From: Deltaproteobacteria bacterium
GTDB taxonomy: Bacteria > Myxococcota_A > Polyangia > Polyangiales > JADJMO01
Reading direction: 5' to 3'
Assembly: GCA_025363655.1 (NCBI GenBank)
Contig: JANYDK010000097.1
Location: 1-64,000 of the forward strand
Length of the DNA stretch: 64,000 nt
This document shows positions 41,567-50,166 of this stretch, piece by piece. Under the pieces are notes generated by a model. It saw only the letters and a list, made by a program, of their open reading frames with translations. It ran no database searches and was not told the DNA's origin. The position numbers and the translations under genes were made by a program. The first letter of the stretch is position 1, and every line of letters begins with the position of its first letter.

Positions 41567-43636
41567 TCACGCCTTGCTCGACACCCCAAATCGATGAAAC
41601 GCGCTCCGAAACCCGCTCGGAAGCACCGTCGACCAAAACCTCTCCCCCACGCAGACGTCAAGCGCATCGCCCGCGCCAGCTTTTCCGCTCGCTTTCCCGC
41701 CGTCTACGCTGGCGACGCTGACCTCCACGTCCACCACCTCGTCGTACGTGGTCTCGATCTCGACGTGCACCTTCCGACCTTGTCCACCGCACACGGTCAG
41801 CGCAGCCGTGAGCTCGTCCTGGAGAAACTTCGCGTGATCGTACATCGCGACGATCTTCGCGCCGTAGCCGTGGCCGAAGCTGCCGAGGCTGCCGAGTCCG
41901 ATGCCGTCGCCGTAGCCCGCACCGCCCTCTTCGAGACCTTCCGTCGACGGACGAACGCCCGGTTCGATCGCGAGGTAGCTCGTCACGGGTGAGACGGCGC
42001 CGCCCTTCATCGCCAAGGTCATCATCTCTTTCTCGTTCAACGAGTCGCGGACATCGCTGCCGAAGACGAGCGCCGACCAGAGTTTTTCGCTCTCGGAGGT
42101 GCTCGAGAGGAGCGCGCTGACCTTCTTCGACCAGAGCTCGCCGGTGACGGCGATCGCCGGTGATGCGTACGTCGCGAAGGTGAGCTGCTCCCAGCCTTCG
42201 CCTTCGCGCATCACCGAGGGAATCGAGAGCGCGGCGCCGTCGAGGCCGATGCCGGTGGCGACGATGCGTTCGACGTGACGCGGGCGCACCCACTCCTCGA
42301 AGGTGTCGCGCATGACTTCCACGTCCATCGACGAGGTGCTCGCAGCGCCTTGGTAGAGGAGTCCGCCGGTGGCGCGGGCAAGCTTCGCCCACGGGTGATC
42401 GTCGTCGCGTTCGAGGTGCGCCGAGCCTTTGCCGATGGTGGCGAGGTGGACAATCGTGTCCGCGTCGAAGGCCGAGATGGTCTTCGGCTCGATGGCGGAG
42501 CGGGTGTGGAAGTCGGTGAGCGCGACCACCCGACGAGGTGCGCCGGCCGGTGCGGTGGCGAGGAGGCGCGCGGCCTCGGCGAGCGCAGCGTCGATGGCGC
42601 TGCCGTTTTCATCGGGAAACGAAGCCGAAAGCGTCTCGAGGTCGCTGAGCGCGATCTTGGTCCCGACGAAGCCGACGTTGCGCGCCTTCACCTTGCGCGC
42701 GAACGTGAGGACCGCGACGTGGGCGTCGGGGAGGCCCGCCAGATATGCGCTCGCGGCGGCGACTTCGGCGAGGCGATCGTCGTCGCGAATCGAGCGTGAG
42801 CCATCGAGGACCACCACCACGTACGCACCCTTCGGCTCTTCGGACAGTCGTTCGGGGAGCCCGAGGCTGGCGTGGACGAACGCGCGCGATTTCGCGAAGG
42901 AGACACTGGCGAGCGTGCCCCCGATCGATGGCGGCGTTGCTGGCGCGAGAGTGAGCGTGCACGCGTCGTCGAGCGGGATTCCCTTGGCCGCGAGCTTTGC
43001 GTCGAGCTTCGCGCCGTCGAGGTAGAGCGCGTCTTTGGGATCGGCCGCGCGCGGGTGCATCAGCGCCGGGAGCTGCTCGGTGCCCATCGCCGAGAGGTCG
43101 AGCGCGTACCGCCCATCGACGTAGCGCGTCGGCATTTCCAGCGTGTATTCGACGGTCTTCTTCGTCTTCGGCGCGATCGGAAAGACCTGCAACTTGAGCT
43201 CGGTGGGCGATCGCCACGAGAGGAGCGCAGGGTCCTTCGGATACCAACCGCCGATGCCAGTGAGCTCTTTGTAGCGCGCGGCCGCGAGCTCGGCTTCGAG
43301 CAGCTCACCGGTGAACCACACCGGCTTGCCGTCGACGATTCCCAAGGTGCGCAGCCCGACCGCGACGGCCGTCTTCGGAATGTAGATGTCGAAGAGCGCC
43401 TGATCGTGCTTCGGCCCCAGGTTCTCGACGGTGCGCTGGACGACGAGCGTGGCGTGACCATGATCGAAGACCAAGTCGACGACGTCGCTTCGCTCGAAGA
43501 GGAGGAAGCTCCGCGTGCCGCTCACCATGTCGGCACCCGCGGGCGAGGGAGCGAGCACGAGCGCGAGTGCGAGCGAAAGAGAGCTGAAGCCGACGAGGCT
43601 GCTGACGGGAGAGGTCGCGAAGAGCGTTCGGCGCAT
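41567..43636 (-). CDS. Exported VIT and vWA domain protein
   Basis: About 689 residues from the ATG at 43636. A signal peptide ends in Ala-Gly-Ala-Asp-Met. The VIT-like domain (about 40-175) has Val-Val-Gln-Arg-Thr-Val-Glu-Asn-Leu-Gly, Phe-Asp-Ile-Tyr-Ile-Pro and Ala-x-Arg-Tyr-Lys-Glu-Leu-Thr. The vWA domain follows with Val-Val-Val-Leu-Asp-Gly-Ser-Arg-Ser (MIDAS, near 280) and Val-Ala-Leu-Thr-Asp-Phe. A Gly-rich stretch (about 570-605) may be flexible. Such proteins often act in adhesion or as surface scaffolds. It is convergent with the acyl-CoA ligase. Partial similarity in fold, not close relation, to the vWA lipoprotein at 26784-29126. Confidence 0.88.
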   Translation of the reverse strand: MRRTLFATSPVSSLVGFSSLSLALALVLAPSPAGADMVSGTRSFLLFERSDVVDLVFDHGHATLVVQRTVENLGPKHDQALFDIYIPKTAVAVGLRTLGIVDGKPVWFTGELLEAELAAARYKELTGIGGWYPKDPALLSWRSPTELKLQVFPIAPKTKKTVEYTLEMPTRYVDGRYALDLSAMGTEQLPALMHPRAADPKDALYLDGAKLDAKLAAKGIPLDDACTLTLAPATPPSIGGTLASVSFAKSRAFVHASLGLPERLSEEPKGAYVVVVLDGSRSIRDDDRLAEVAAASAYLAGLPDAHVAVLTFARKVKARNVGFVGTKIALSDLETLSASFPDENGSAIDAALAEAARLLATAPAGAPRRVVALTDFHTRSAIEPKTISAFDADTIVHLATIGKGSAHLERDDDHPWAKLARATGGLLYQGAASTSSMDVEVMRDTFEEWVRPRHVERIVATGIGLDGAALSIPSVMREGEGWEQLTFATYASPAIAVTGELWSKKVSALLSSTSESEKLWSALVFGSDVRDSLNEKEMMTLAMKGGAVSPVTSYLAIEPGVRPSTEGLEEGGAGYGDGIGLGSLGSFGHGYGAKIVAMYDHAKFLQDELTAALTVCGGQGRKVHVEIETTYDEVVDVEVSVASVDGGKASGKAGAGDALDVCVGERFWSTVLPSGFRSAFHRFGVSSKA

Positions 43637-43852
43637 GCGAGTCTCGACCGCGCGCGACCTGCCGGAGTTCCCGACCTTGGGCGGAGGCCGTTCGGGCAGG
43701 AAGATTCCATTCGTGATTCTCCGCCAGCACGGCGCACGTCGGCGTCCGCGATGACGGGTGGAGGGCTCGCGAGAAAATGGCGCACTGCAGTCCTCAGGAT
43801 CACGTCTGCGTGACACGGTGCACTTGCTCGCCCGAGCGTTTATGGTTCCGCG

Positions 43853-44563
43853 ATGAGCTCCACGCGCGGCATCTTCCCGGTCGTCCTCGTCTCCGTCCTC
43901 GGCGCGGGATTCGCCCTCGCATGCGGCGCGTGCGGCTCGAGCAAGCCGAGCCCCGACACGGCGGCCGACGAAGCCTCGAGCGCCGGCTCACACGAGAAGA
44001 AGCTCGACTGCGCGTTCCTCAAGGGCGATCAGAATTGTTGGAAGATCGTCGCCGCCAAAGTGAGCGCGTGTCTCGGCGCGGTGCACGCGACAGGCAAGCT
44101 AGAGGCCGATCTCTCGGTCTGTCGTCTCCAAGACGAAGGCATGGTCAAGCTCGGCAGCGCTTGCGATCCGGACAAGGAGTGCGAGGTGCAGGACGTCTTC
44201 ATGGGGAAGGCCGGGAAGAAGTGCCTCGAGTTCCACGCCACGGTGACCAAGCCGGCGAGCGAGATGGACCGCGGCGCTGGACACTTCGAGCTCGCCGGCG
44301 CCGACGGCACCGTCAAGGTCGAGTACGACGAGAAGAAGAAGTCGATCACCTGCCCCGACGGCATGGTCTACAGCGGCAGCGGCGACTGGAAGAAGGAGCT
44401 CGCCGAGTGCAACGACGAGAGCGGCTTCTCCGGAATGCCGTCGTATTCCTTCACCAAGACCGCGACCGTGATGGAGAACAAGAAGACGAAAAAGGCAGGC
44501 ACCGGGAACGTTTCCTTCGAGATTTCCTCGGTCGATCCGCTCTTCGATTGCTCCAAGCCCTGA
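43853..44563 (+). CDS. Cys-rich lipoprotein, unknown function
   Basis: 236 residues. The signal ends near Ala-Leu-Ala-Cys-Gly-Ala-Cys-Gly-Ser, so lipidation at one of the two cysteines is probable. The mature part has about eight cysteines (Cys-Ala-Phe-Leu, Asn-Cys-Trp, Ala-Cys-Asp-Pro-Asp-Lys-Glu-Cys) and a Lys/Asp-rich later half. No family recognised. Divergent from the VIT-vWA gene, with 216 bases between the starts, which may hold both promoters. Confidence 0.65.
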   Translation: MSSTRGIFPVVLVSVLGAGFALACGACGSSKPSPDTAADEASSAGSHEKKLDCAFLKGDQNCWKIVAAKVSACLGAVHATGKLEADLSVCRLQDEGMVKLGSACDPDKECEVQDVFMGKAGKKCLEFHATVTKPASEMDRGAGHFELAGADGTVKVEYDEKKKSITCPDGMVYSGSGDWKKELAECNDESGFSGMPSYSFTKTATVMENKKTKKAGTGNVSFEISSVDPLFDCSKP

Positions 44564-44603
44564 AGGCCGGGAACTCTCGGGGGCCCGCCATGTCGGCCCG
44601 AGG

Positions 44604-45212
44604 ATGGCGCCATCGGCGAGCTTCGAGTCTGCGTCCGAGCCAGGGCACGCGTATCGCTCCCCGACGGTGCTCATGGCGCCCGGCGTGCTGCTTCGAAGCA
44701 TGCAATGGATGACGCTCGGATCGCTCGTGATCGTCGCGGCGATCGCCCTGGTGCAGCTCGGGGGCACGATCACCTACGACCTCTGCATCGCTGGCGGGAC
44801 GGCGCCGCACGTCTGCGCGATGCGTTCGGGACCGATTTCGATGAGCGATTTCGGTGTTCCGCTGACGTGGCAGGAGGTCTGGCTCGACGTCCCGCAGTGG
44901 CTTTCGGCGCTCGTGCTCATCGCCGACCTCGTCGCTGCCGGCGTGCTCATTCGCCCACGCACGGTGCACGTCGACCCCGTCACCCGCACGCTGATCGTGA
45001 AGCAGCGGCGGCTCTTTCTGCCGAACACGGTCGCACGCATCGAGCTCGAGGGCGCGAACGTCGTCTGCGAGCAGAGCGGCGTGCTGACGTCGAGCGTGCT
45101 GATCGTCGAGAGGGACGGGATTCGCCACGACGTTTCGGGGCCGCGCCTTGGGCGGTGGCGTCAGGAGAGGCTGGTGCGTGCGCTCGTGGCGACGATCGAG
45201 CGAGGGGTGTGA
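44604..45212 (+). CDS. Two-helix membrane protein with a PH-like tail
   Basis: 202 residues (ATG at 44604; the ATG at 44673 is also possible). Two hydrophobic helices (about 35-52 and 95-112) flank a Cys-containing loop; the C-terminal 85 residues (Arg-Thr-Val-His-Val-Asp-Pro, Leu-Ile-Val-Lys-Gln-Arg-Arg, Ile-Glu-Leu-Glu) look like a small beta domain of PH-like type, as in bacterial membrane-associated proteins. Function unknown. Its stop codon is directly followed by the stop of the convergent kinase gene. Confidence 0.6.
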   Translation: MAPSASFESASEPGHAYRSPTVLMAPGVLLRSMQWMTLGSLVIVAAIALVQLGGTITYDLCIAGGTAPHVCAMRSGPISMSDFGVPLTWQEVWLDVPQWLSALVLIADLVAAGVLIRPRTVHVDPVTRTLIVKQRRLFLPNTVARIELEGANVVCEQSGVLTSSVLIVERDGIRHDVSGPRLGRWRQERLVRALVATIERGV

Positions 45213-47249
45213 CTACTCCGCGAACCGCGTCACGCAGCGAAACCCGATGAACGCCGCGCTGTTCGCGAGCGCGAGGGCGGGGTCCTGGCCGATCACGCGG
45301 CGCGCTTCGGTTTCGTCCATCGGCAGCGAGGCCCCGAGGACGACGCGGTTCGAACCTTCGAGCGTGGCGGTCCACTCGCGCACGTTGCCGGCGAGATCGA
45401 AGATGCCCGTCTTCGTCACGTCGAGCTTCGCCGTCATCACGTTGCGCGGCAGAACGGCGTCTTTTTGTGCGATCGCGAGATCTCCCGGCGCTCCTGGCCA
45501 ATCGGAGCCCCAAGGATAGGTGGTCGTGAACGTCTGTCGCCACTCGTCGCGGGTCGGCAGGCCCGAGTCGGGGCCGAGCGCCTTGCAGAAGCCCTGCGCA
45601 GACTCGAAGTTGATGTCGTCGACGGCGCGCGTCTCGTTGAGCGGATCGAGGTAGCCGAGCGGCACGCCTCCGAGGGGCATCTTCGAGAAGAAGTCGTCGC
45701 CGAAGCCGCGGACCCACTCGGCATACTCGCGGCGCGTGACCTCGTGCTGTTGGATGAAGACCGTCGGCGTGACCTCGATCCAGCGATTGGCGGTGGCGAG
45801 GTCGCCCGTCATCGGCGGCAAGACGGAGTCGACCAGCGGGCTCGCGCTCGTCGCCAGCTTCTGCACCGGGAGGACGTGTTGCGAGCCCGTGCTCGACGTC
45901 GTGCTCGCGGACTTCGGCGCGGGAGAACGGTTCACCCGAGTGACGACCATCACCGTCAGCGCCGTCAGCGCGCCGAAGACCACGCCCGCGCGAATCCAAT
46001 TCTGTTGTTTCTCGGAGAGCCCGCTGGGCTTCGTTTCAGCTTGTTTTTCCGCCTGTTTCGCGCCATCGCGTTCTTTCTGCGCCTCGAGCGTGCGTTCGCG
46101 AACGACGTCGGCGATGGCAGGGGCAAGACCATCCATCGGTATCGTCATCGCCGGACCAACCTGCGTGCGCGCGGGCGCTTCGGGCGGCGGGCCGATCGGC
46201 TCCTTCGTCGGCGTCTGCACGATCGTCTCGACGAACGGCTGCACCGTCGGCACCTCGGGCATCGCCATCGTGCCGCTGACGTCCTTGCGCACCGGCGGCG
46301 GCTCGGGGGTCAAGAGCATCGTCTCGGACGCCAACACCGTCTTCGCGACCTCGGCTTGGGTGACGACCTTCGGCGCCTCGCCCCTGAGGCCCCCGAGGAT
46401 CGGCGCGAGCGCACGAAAGGCTTCTCCTGCCGTGGGAAATCGCTGCGTGACGTCGCGGTTCACGCAGCGCGAGAACCACGCGTCGAAGCCCTCGGGCAAA
46501 GTGACCCCACGCGCGCGCGCGGCCACCGACGCGGGGATCAGCTCGTCGATGATGAGCGCGCGGTAGATCTGCGCGATGTCCTCGAACTGCCAATACGTGG
46601 CGCCGACGATGCTTGTGTAGACGATGAGCCCGAAGGCCCAGATGTCGCTGTGCGGACCGATGTGCGTCGAGCGCGAGGTCTGCTCCGGCGCCATGTAGAC
46701 GGGCGTGCCGGCGGCCTGCGTGGCGGTGCCCGAGCTCCCTTGCAGGAGCTTGGCGATGCCGAAATCGAGCACCTTCAGCGAGAGCGGCTTGCCCTGCCGG
46801 ATGACGACGAAGAGGTTCTCCGGCTTCAAGTCGCGATGGACGACGCCCTTCTCGTGCGCACGATCGAGCGCGGCGGCGACCTGTTCGAGGAGGAGCAGCG
46901 CCTCGGCCCTCGGGAGCGCACCGACGCGGGCGATGCGCGCGCCAAGCTCTTCGCCTTGGAGCAACTCCATGACGATGAAGGGCGCGCCGGTCTCGTCGTC
47001 GATGCCGGCGTGACTGACGTCGACGACGTGATCGGGATCGTCGATCAGGGAGGCGACCTGCGCTTCCTGGCGAAAGCGTGCGCGCTGCGAGGCGTCGGCG
47101 ACGATCTCGGCGCGCATCAGCTTCAGCGCCTGCCGCTTGCCGGTCTCGGTGTGCTGGACGACGTAGACCGCGCCCATCCCGCCCGCCTTGAGCAGGCGTT
47201 CGACTCGATAATACTTGGCGAAAATGTCGCCAGCGCCGAGCGGTCGCAT
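45213..47249 (-). CDS. Ser/Thr protein kinase fused to an FGE-like domain (second copy)
   Basis: 678 residues. The kinase domain has Gly-Gly-Met-Gly-Ala-Val, Lys43 in Ala-Leu-Lys, His-Arg-Asp-Leu-Lys-Pro-Glu-Asn (138-145) and Asp-Phe-Gly (162-164). After a Pro/Thr linker and a membrane helix (about 430-445), the outside part (500-678) resembles FGE/SUMF1 (Glu-Val-Thr-Arg-Arg-Glu-Tyr-Ala, Pro-Trp-Gly, Ala-Gly-Asn-Val-Arg-Glu-Trp-Thr, Gly-Phe-Arg-Cys) and again lacks the catalytic Cys pair. It has the same architecture as the protein at 17050-19071, but it is not in a kinase-PCMT operon. It is likely a transmembrane sensor. Confidence 0.92.
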   Translation of the reverse strand: MRPLGAGDIFAKYYRVERLLKAGGMGAVYVVQHTETGKRQALKLMRAEIVADASQRARFRQEAQVASLIDDPDHVVDVSHAGIDDETGAPFIVMELLQGEELGARIARVGALPRAEALLLLEQVAAALDRAHEKGVVHRDLKPENLFVVIRQGKPLSLKVLDFGIAKLLQGSSGTATQAAGTPVYMAPEQTSRSTHIGPHSDIWAFGLIVYTSIVGATYWQFEDIAQIYRALIIDELIPASVAARARGVTLPEGFDAWFSRCVNRDVTQRFPTAGEAFRALAPILGGLRGEAPKVVTQAEVAKTVLASETMLLTPEPPPVRKDVSGTMAMPEVPTVQPFVETIVQTPTKEPIGPPPEAPARTQVGPAMTIPMDGLAPAIADVVRERTLEAQKERDGAKQAEKQAETKPSGLSEKQQNWIRAGVVFGALTALTVMVVTRVNRSPAPKSASTTSSTGSQHVLPVQKLATSASPLVDSVLPPMTGDLATANRWIEVTPTVFIQQHEVTRREYAEWVRGFGDDFFSKMPLGGVPLGYLDPLNETRAVDDINFESAQGFCKALGPDSGLPTRDEWRQTFTTTYPWGSDWPGAPGDLAIAQKDAVLPRNVMTAKLDVTKTGIFDLAGNVREWTATLEGSNRVVLGASLPMDETEARRVIGQDPALALANSAAFIGFRCVTRFAE

Positions 47250-47312
47250 CGATCTTCCCCCGTCCGTTCAGGAACGTAGACGATCGGCGCGGTCCTGGGA
47301 GGAGCGAACCCG

Positions 47313-47328
47313 CCGCATGAACATGCGG
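47313..47328. promoter_or_regulatory. 16-bp palindrome upstream of a Ser/Thr kinase gene
   Basis: CCGCATG and CATGCGG are perfect arms around AA. The site is 64 bases upstream of the kinase start at 47249 and directly after the stop of the MBL gene (47330). It may be an operator or a terminator of the upstream gene. Confidence 0.4.
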
Positions 47329-47329
47329 T

Positions 47330-48052
47330 TCAGCCGACCTTCGCCGTCGAATCGAGGAACGCCAGCGCGGCTTCCCGAGCGCCGCCGACGATCGGCGGGC
47401 CGTGGCCAGGAAGAAGATGCTCGTAGGGGACACCCCGCGCATGGAACGCGCGCACCGATTCGATGGCGCGCGGGAGATCGGCGCTGAAGGTGGAGTAGGG
47501 GAGGGCGAAGCCGCGACGGATCACGAGCGGAGGAAGGGCAGTCAGTAGCGAGTCGCCCGACAAGAGCGCGCCGGTGCCTTCGTGGCGATAGAAGACCGAG
47601 CCGTCGGTGTGACCGGGAATCCAGTGCACTTCGAGGCCGGCGACTCGTTCGCCGTCGTCGAGCGCGCGATCGACGTCGAGCCGCGCGGGCCAGTAGTTTT
47701 CGAATTCGGCGATGAGCCCGGCGATTTGCGAGCCTTCTCCGCGGACCATTCGCGCGCGCTCGGCCCGCGCCAACGTCTCGGCGTCGCGACGATGGGCGTG
47801 GATGCGCACGCCGTGCACGCGTTGGAGATAACGAGCGTTGCCGGCGTGATCGCTGTGCAGGTGCGTCAGCAGCACGCCGGTGAGGTCGCTCGGTCGCAGT
47901 CCGGCGCGGCGGAGCTCGAAAAGAAGGGTGAATCGCTCGCTCCAGTGTCCGCAGTCGATGAGCCAGCGATCGCCGCGTCCACCGTCGAGGAGGAAGACGT
48001 TGCTCACCAGCACCGCACGAAGGTGCCGAAACGAACCGATGACGCGTCCCAC
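47330..48052 (-). CDS. MBL-fold metallo-hydrolase
   Basis: About 240 residues from GTG at 48052. The metal motif Thr-His-Leu-His-Ser-Asp-His (residues near 65-71) is intact, with later His in Trp-Ile-Pro-Gly-His-Thr-Asp-Gly-Ser, Asp in Leu-Leu-Ser-Gly-Asp-Ser, and His in Leu-Leu-Pro-Gly-His-Gly. It may act as a lactonase, glyoxalase II-like or thioesterase enzyme; the sequence does not decide. It is downstream of a SBP-like gene on the same strand, with 79 bases between. Confidence 0.88.
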   Translation of the reverse strand: MGRVIGSFRHLRAVLVSNVFLLDGGRGDRWLIDCGHWSERFTLLFELRRAGLRPSDLTGVLLTHLHSDHAGNARYLQRVHGVRIHAHRRDAETLARAERARMVRGEGSQIAGLIAEFENYWPARLDVDRALDDGERVAGLEVHWIPGHTDGSVFYRHEGTGALLSGDSLLTALPPLVIRRGFALPYSTFSADLPRAIESVRAFHARGVPYEHLLPGHGPPIVGGAREAALAFLDSTAKVG

Positions 48053-48131
48053 GCGTCGAGCATAGCTTCTCGTTTCGCCAAAGCTTGCTTCGCAACTTTG
48101 GCCGCTTCGGTCCATCTCGCTCCGCTAGCTT

Positions 48132-49628
48132 TCAGACGAGGCGACCGGTGTGGAACCACGGCACGCCTTGCGCGCTCACCTCGAGATCGCGCAGGCGAAA
48201 CGCATGGACGACCACGTTCGGTCCGTGGAGCAGCGGCACCAGCGGACAGAGCTCGGCGCAGAGGCGAACCACCTCGTCGCGTCGTCCGGCAGTCGGCTCT
48301 TCACGCAGCTTGCGGAGCGCCTCGTCCATCTCGCGCGAGCGCAGGCGCCCACGGTTGACGGCCGACGTCGACGTCGTGCGCGCGCTCGGCACTCGCCCCG
48401 AACGGAGATGAACGTCGAGAAAATCGGCCGGATCGGGCGTGTCGGAGACCCAGCCGGTGAGCAGGAGCTCGTAGTCGCCGAGGCGCGCGTGGGCGAAGTA
48501 GGCGTCGGCCGTCTTCGGCACGATCACCTCGACGTCGAGCCCGATCTCGCCGAGCTGCGCGGCGATGAGATCACCGACCAGCTGCGGTTGCGGCAGGTAC
48601 GGCCTCGGCGCCCAGACGACGACGAGGCGGAGCTTCTTCTGCGCGCCCTGCCAAGTCTTCCACGCTGGAGAGCTGGCGAGCGCGGCGAGTTGATCCCTGG
48701 CCGCCTGGCGATCGAAGACGATTCGATCGCGCGCGGTGCCCATCGAAGGCGGGAGCAGGCTGCCGGCGACGAACGCGAGCGGGTTGGCGTAGGAGATGGC
48801 GGCGAGCGCCACGCGATCGATCCCTTGGGCGATCGCGCGTCGCACGCGGACGTCGTCGAGCGGCGCCTTCTCGACGTTGAGATAGAGGATCGCCGTCGAA
48901 TTGCTCGGCTGGAAGAGCTTGCGCACGCCCTGCACGCCGGCGGCGTCGGTGCGCGAGAGCATCGTCGTGAAGTCGATTTCTCCGCTCTCGAGCGCACGCA
49001 CGAGCGAGCGCGGTCGCCCTTCTTTGTCGGGCGGATGGACGACGAAGGTGACGCGCTCGATGTCGGCGTGCTGCCTCGCGTAGGGGTTGCGCACGAGTCG
49101 CAGGTCGTCGAGCCGCGCGTTCGGCGCCAGCATGTACGGTCCGGTCCCGACGAGGCGCCCTCCACGCAGCGCGGCCACCCCGCAGTGCGTCTGCGTCAGC
49201 ACCAAATCGAAGCGGGGGCTGTCTTGCGTGGGCGTGAAGACGACCTCGTCGCCACGCGCGCGGATGTCGGCGAGCGCGGTCACTTCGGTCACCGCGCCGA
49301 GCGACGCGGCGAGGAGTTGGGCGGTGAGCGGCGTGCCGTCGCTGAAGCGTGCGTCGTTGCGGATGCGTCCGACGCGCGTCCCGTCCGACATCGTGACGAG
49401 CGGCGACGCGAAGAGAATCGGCACCGCTGGGCCGTCTCCCTTCGGCGGCGCGAACGGCGTCTCGAAAATTTGAGAGACCGCGAAGGCGCTGACGAGATCG
49501 AACGCTTCCCGCGGATTGAGCGTGCGAGGAGGAGCGAGCAGACCGACGCGCAGCGTCTCGTCGGCGTCGTCTCCGGCGCCGGACTTCGTCACTGACGGAC
49601 CTTCGGCTCTCGCATCGCCTCGGTCCAT
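48132..49628 (-). CDS. Family-5 substrate-binding-like protein without signal peptide
   Basis: About 498 residues from ATG at 49628 (TTG at 49655 adds nine polar residues). It resembles SBP_bac_5 proteins that bind oligopeptides: Leu-Val-Gly-Leu-Leu-Ala-Pro, Phe-Ser-Asp-Gly-Thr-Pro-Leu-Thr-Ala, Gly-Thr-Gly-Pro-Tyr, Leu-Val-Arg-Asn-Pro-Tyr, and Asp-Val-Arg-Val-Arg-Arg-Ala-Ile-Ala-Gln-Gly-Ile-Asp-Arg. Unlike these, it starts with a Ser/Gly/Asp-rich stretch and has no hydrophobic signal, so it may stay in the cytoplasm. In such proteins a fused HTH (SgrR type) would be a typical explanation, but I see none. No permease is nearby. Possibly a regulator or enzyme of derived function. Confidence 0.78.
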   Translation of the reverse strand: MDRGDARAEGPSVTKSGAGDDADETLRVGLLAPPRTLNPREAFDLVSAFAVSQIFETPFAPPKGDGPAVPILFASPLVTMSDGTRVGRIRNDARFSDGTPLTAQLLAASLGAVTEVTALADIRARGDEVVFTPTQDSPRFDLVLTQTHCGVAALRGGRLVGTGPYMLAPNARLDDLRLVRNPYARQHADIERVTFVVHPPDKEGRPRSLVRALESGEIDFTTMLSRTDAAGVQGVRKLFQPSNSTAILYLNVEKAPLDDVRVRRAIAQGIDRVALAAISYANPLAFVAGSLLPPSMGTARDRIVFDRQAARDQLAALASSPAWKTWQGAQKKLRLVVVWAPRPYLPQPQLVGDLIAAQLGEIGLDVEVIVPKTADAYFAHARLGDYELLLTGWVSDTPDPADFLDVHLRSGRVPSARTTSTSAVNRGRLRSREMDEALRKLREEPTAGRRDEVVRLCAELCPLVPLLHGPNVVVHAFRLRDLEVSAQGVPWFHTGRLV

Positions 49629-49680
49629 CGTAGAGGCTGACGGCCGCGCGCTCAAATCGAGCGCAAATTCGACGTGAACC

Positions 49681-50115
49681 TCAGGCGCGCAGGGCCTTCA
49701 CGGCGAGCGCGACGTCGTTGCCATCGAAGACGAGCGCGGTCGACTTCAGGTGCTTCATCGCCACGCCCGTCGCTTGTCCGTCGCTCTTGGCGGCGCGGAG
49801 GGCTTCCTTCTGCGACTCGAGCGCGGCCGTCAGCTCGGCCACCGACATCGTCTTCGGAAGGAGCGAAGAGAGAATCTCGATCTCGCGCCGCAACGCTGGC
49901 GCCTGCGGTCCATCGCCGATGAGCGCGAGCGTCTCTTCGTTCGATTTGACCAGTTTTTTCAGGATCGCGGCGACCTCGCCGTCGTCGAGCGGACGACTGG
50001 CGCGCGCCTCGCCGGTCTGGATTTCACCGAACGCCAGCCGGAGCACGTCGCGCGCGACCTCGTCCTTCGCCTTCACCGCGACCGTGATCTTCGCCTTGAG
50101 GTCGTCGAGCAACAT
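49681..50115 (-). CDS. yqeY: GatB/YqeY domain protein
   Basis: 144 residues, typical of YqeY (about 147). Residues 1-144 match the two-helix-bundle family related to the tail of the amidotransferase subunit GatB: Ile-x-x-Ala-Val-Lys-Ala-Lys-Asp, Asp-Val-Leu-Arg-Leu-Ala-Phe-Gly-Glu-Ile, Leu-Asp-Asp-Gly-Glu-Val-Ala-Ala-Ile-Leu-Lys-Lys, and Glu-Ile-x-Ile-Leu-Ser-Ser-Leu-Leu-Pro. The role is thought to be linked to tRNA or tRNA-amidation. It lies 51 bases after the CvfB-like gene on the same strand and may be co-transcribed. Confidence 0.93.
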   Translation of the reverse strand: MLLDDLKAKITVAVKAKDEVARDVLRLAFGEIQTGEARASRPLDDGEVAAILKKLVKSNEETLALIGDGPQAPALRREIEILSSLLPKTMSVAELTAALESQKEALRAAKSDGQATGVAMKHLKSTALVFDGNDVALAVKALRA

Positions 50116-50166
50116 GCGCCGGTCGTAGCACAGCTGGGTGTGCGACTTCGCACCTGCTGGTCGCGT

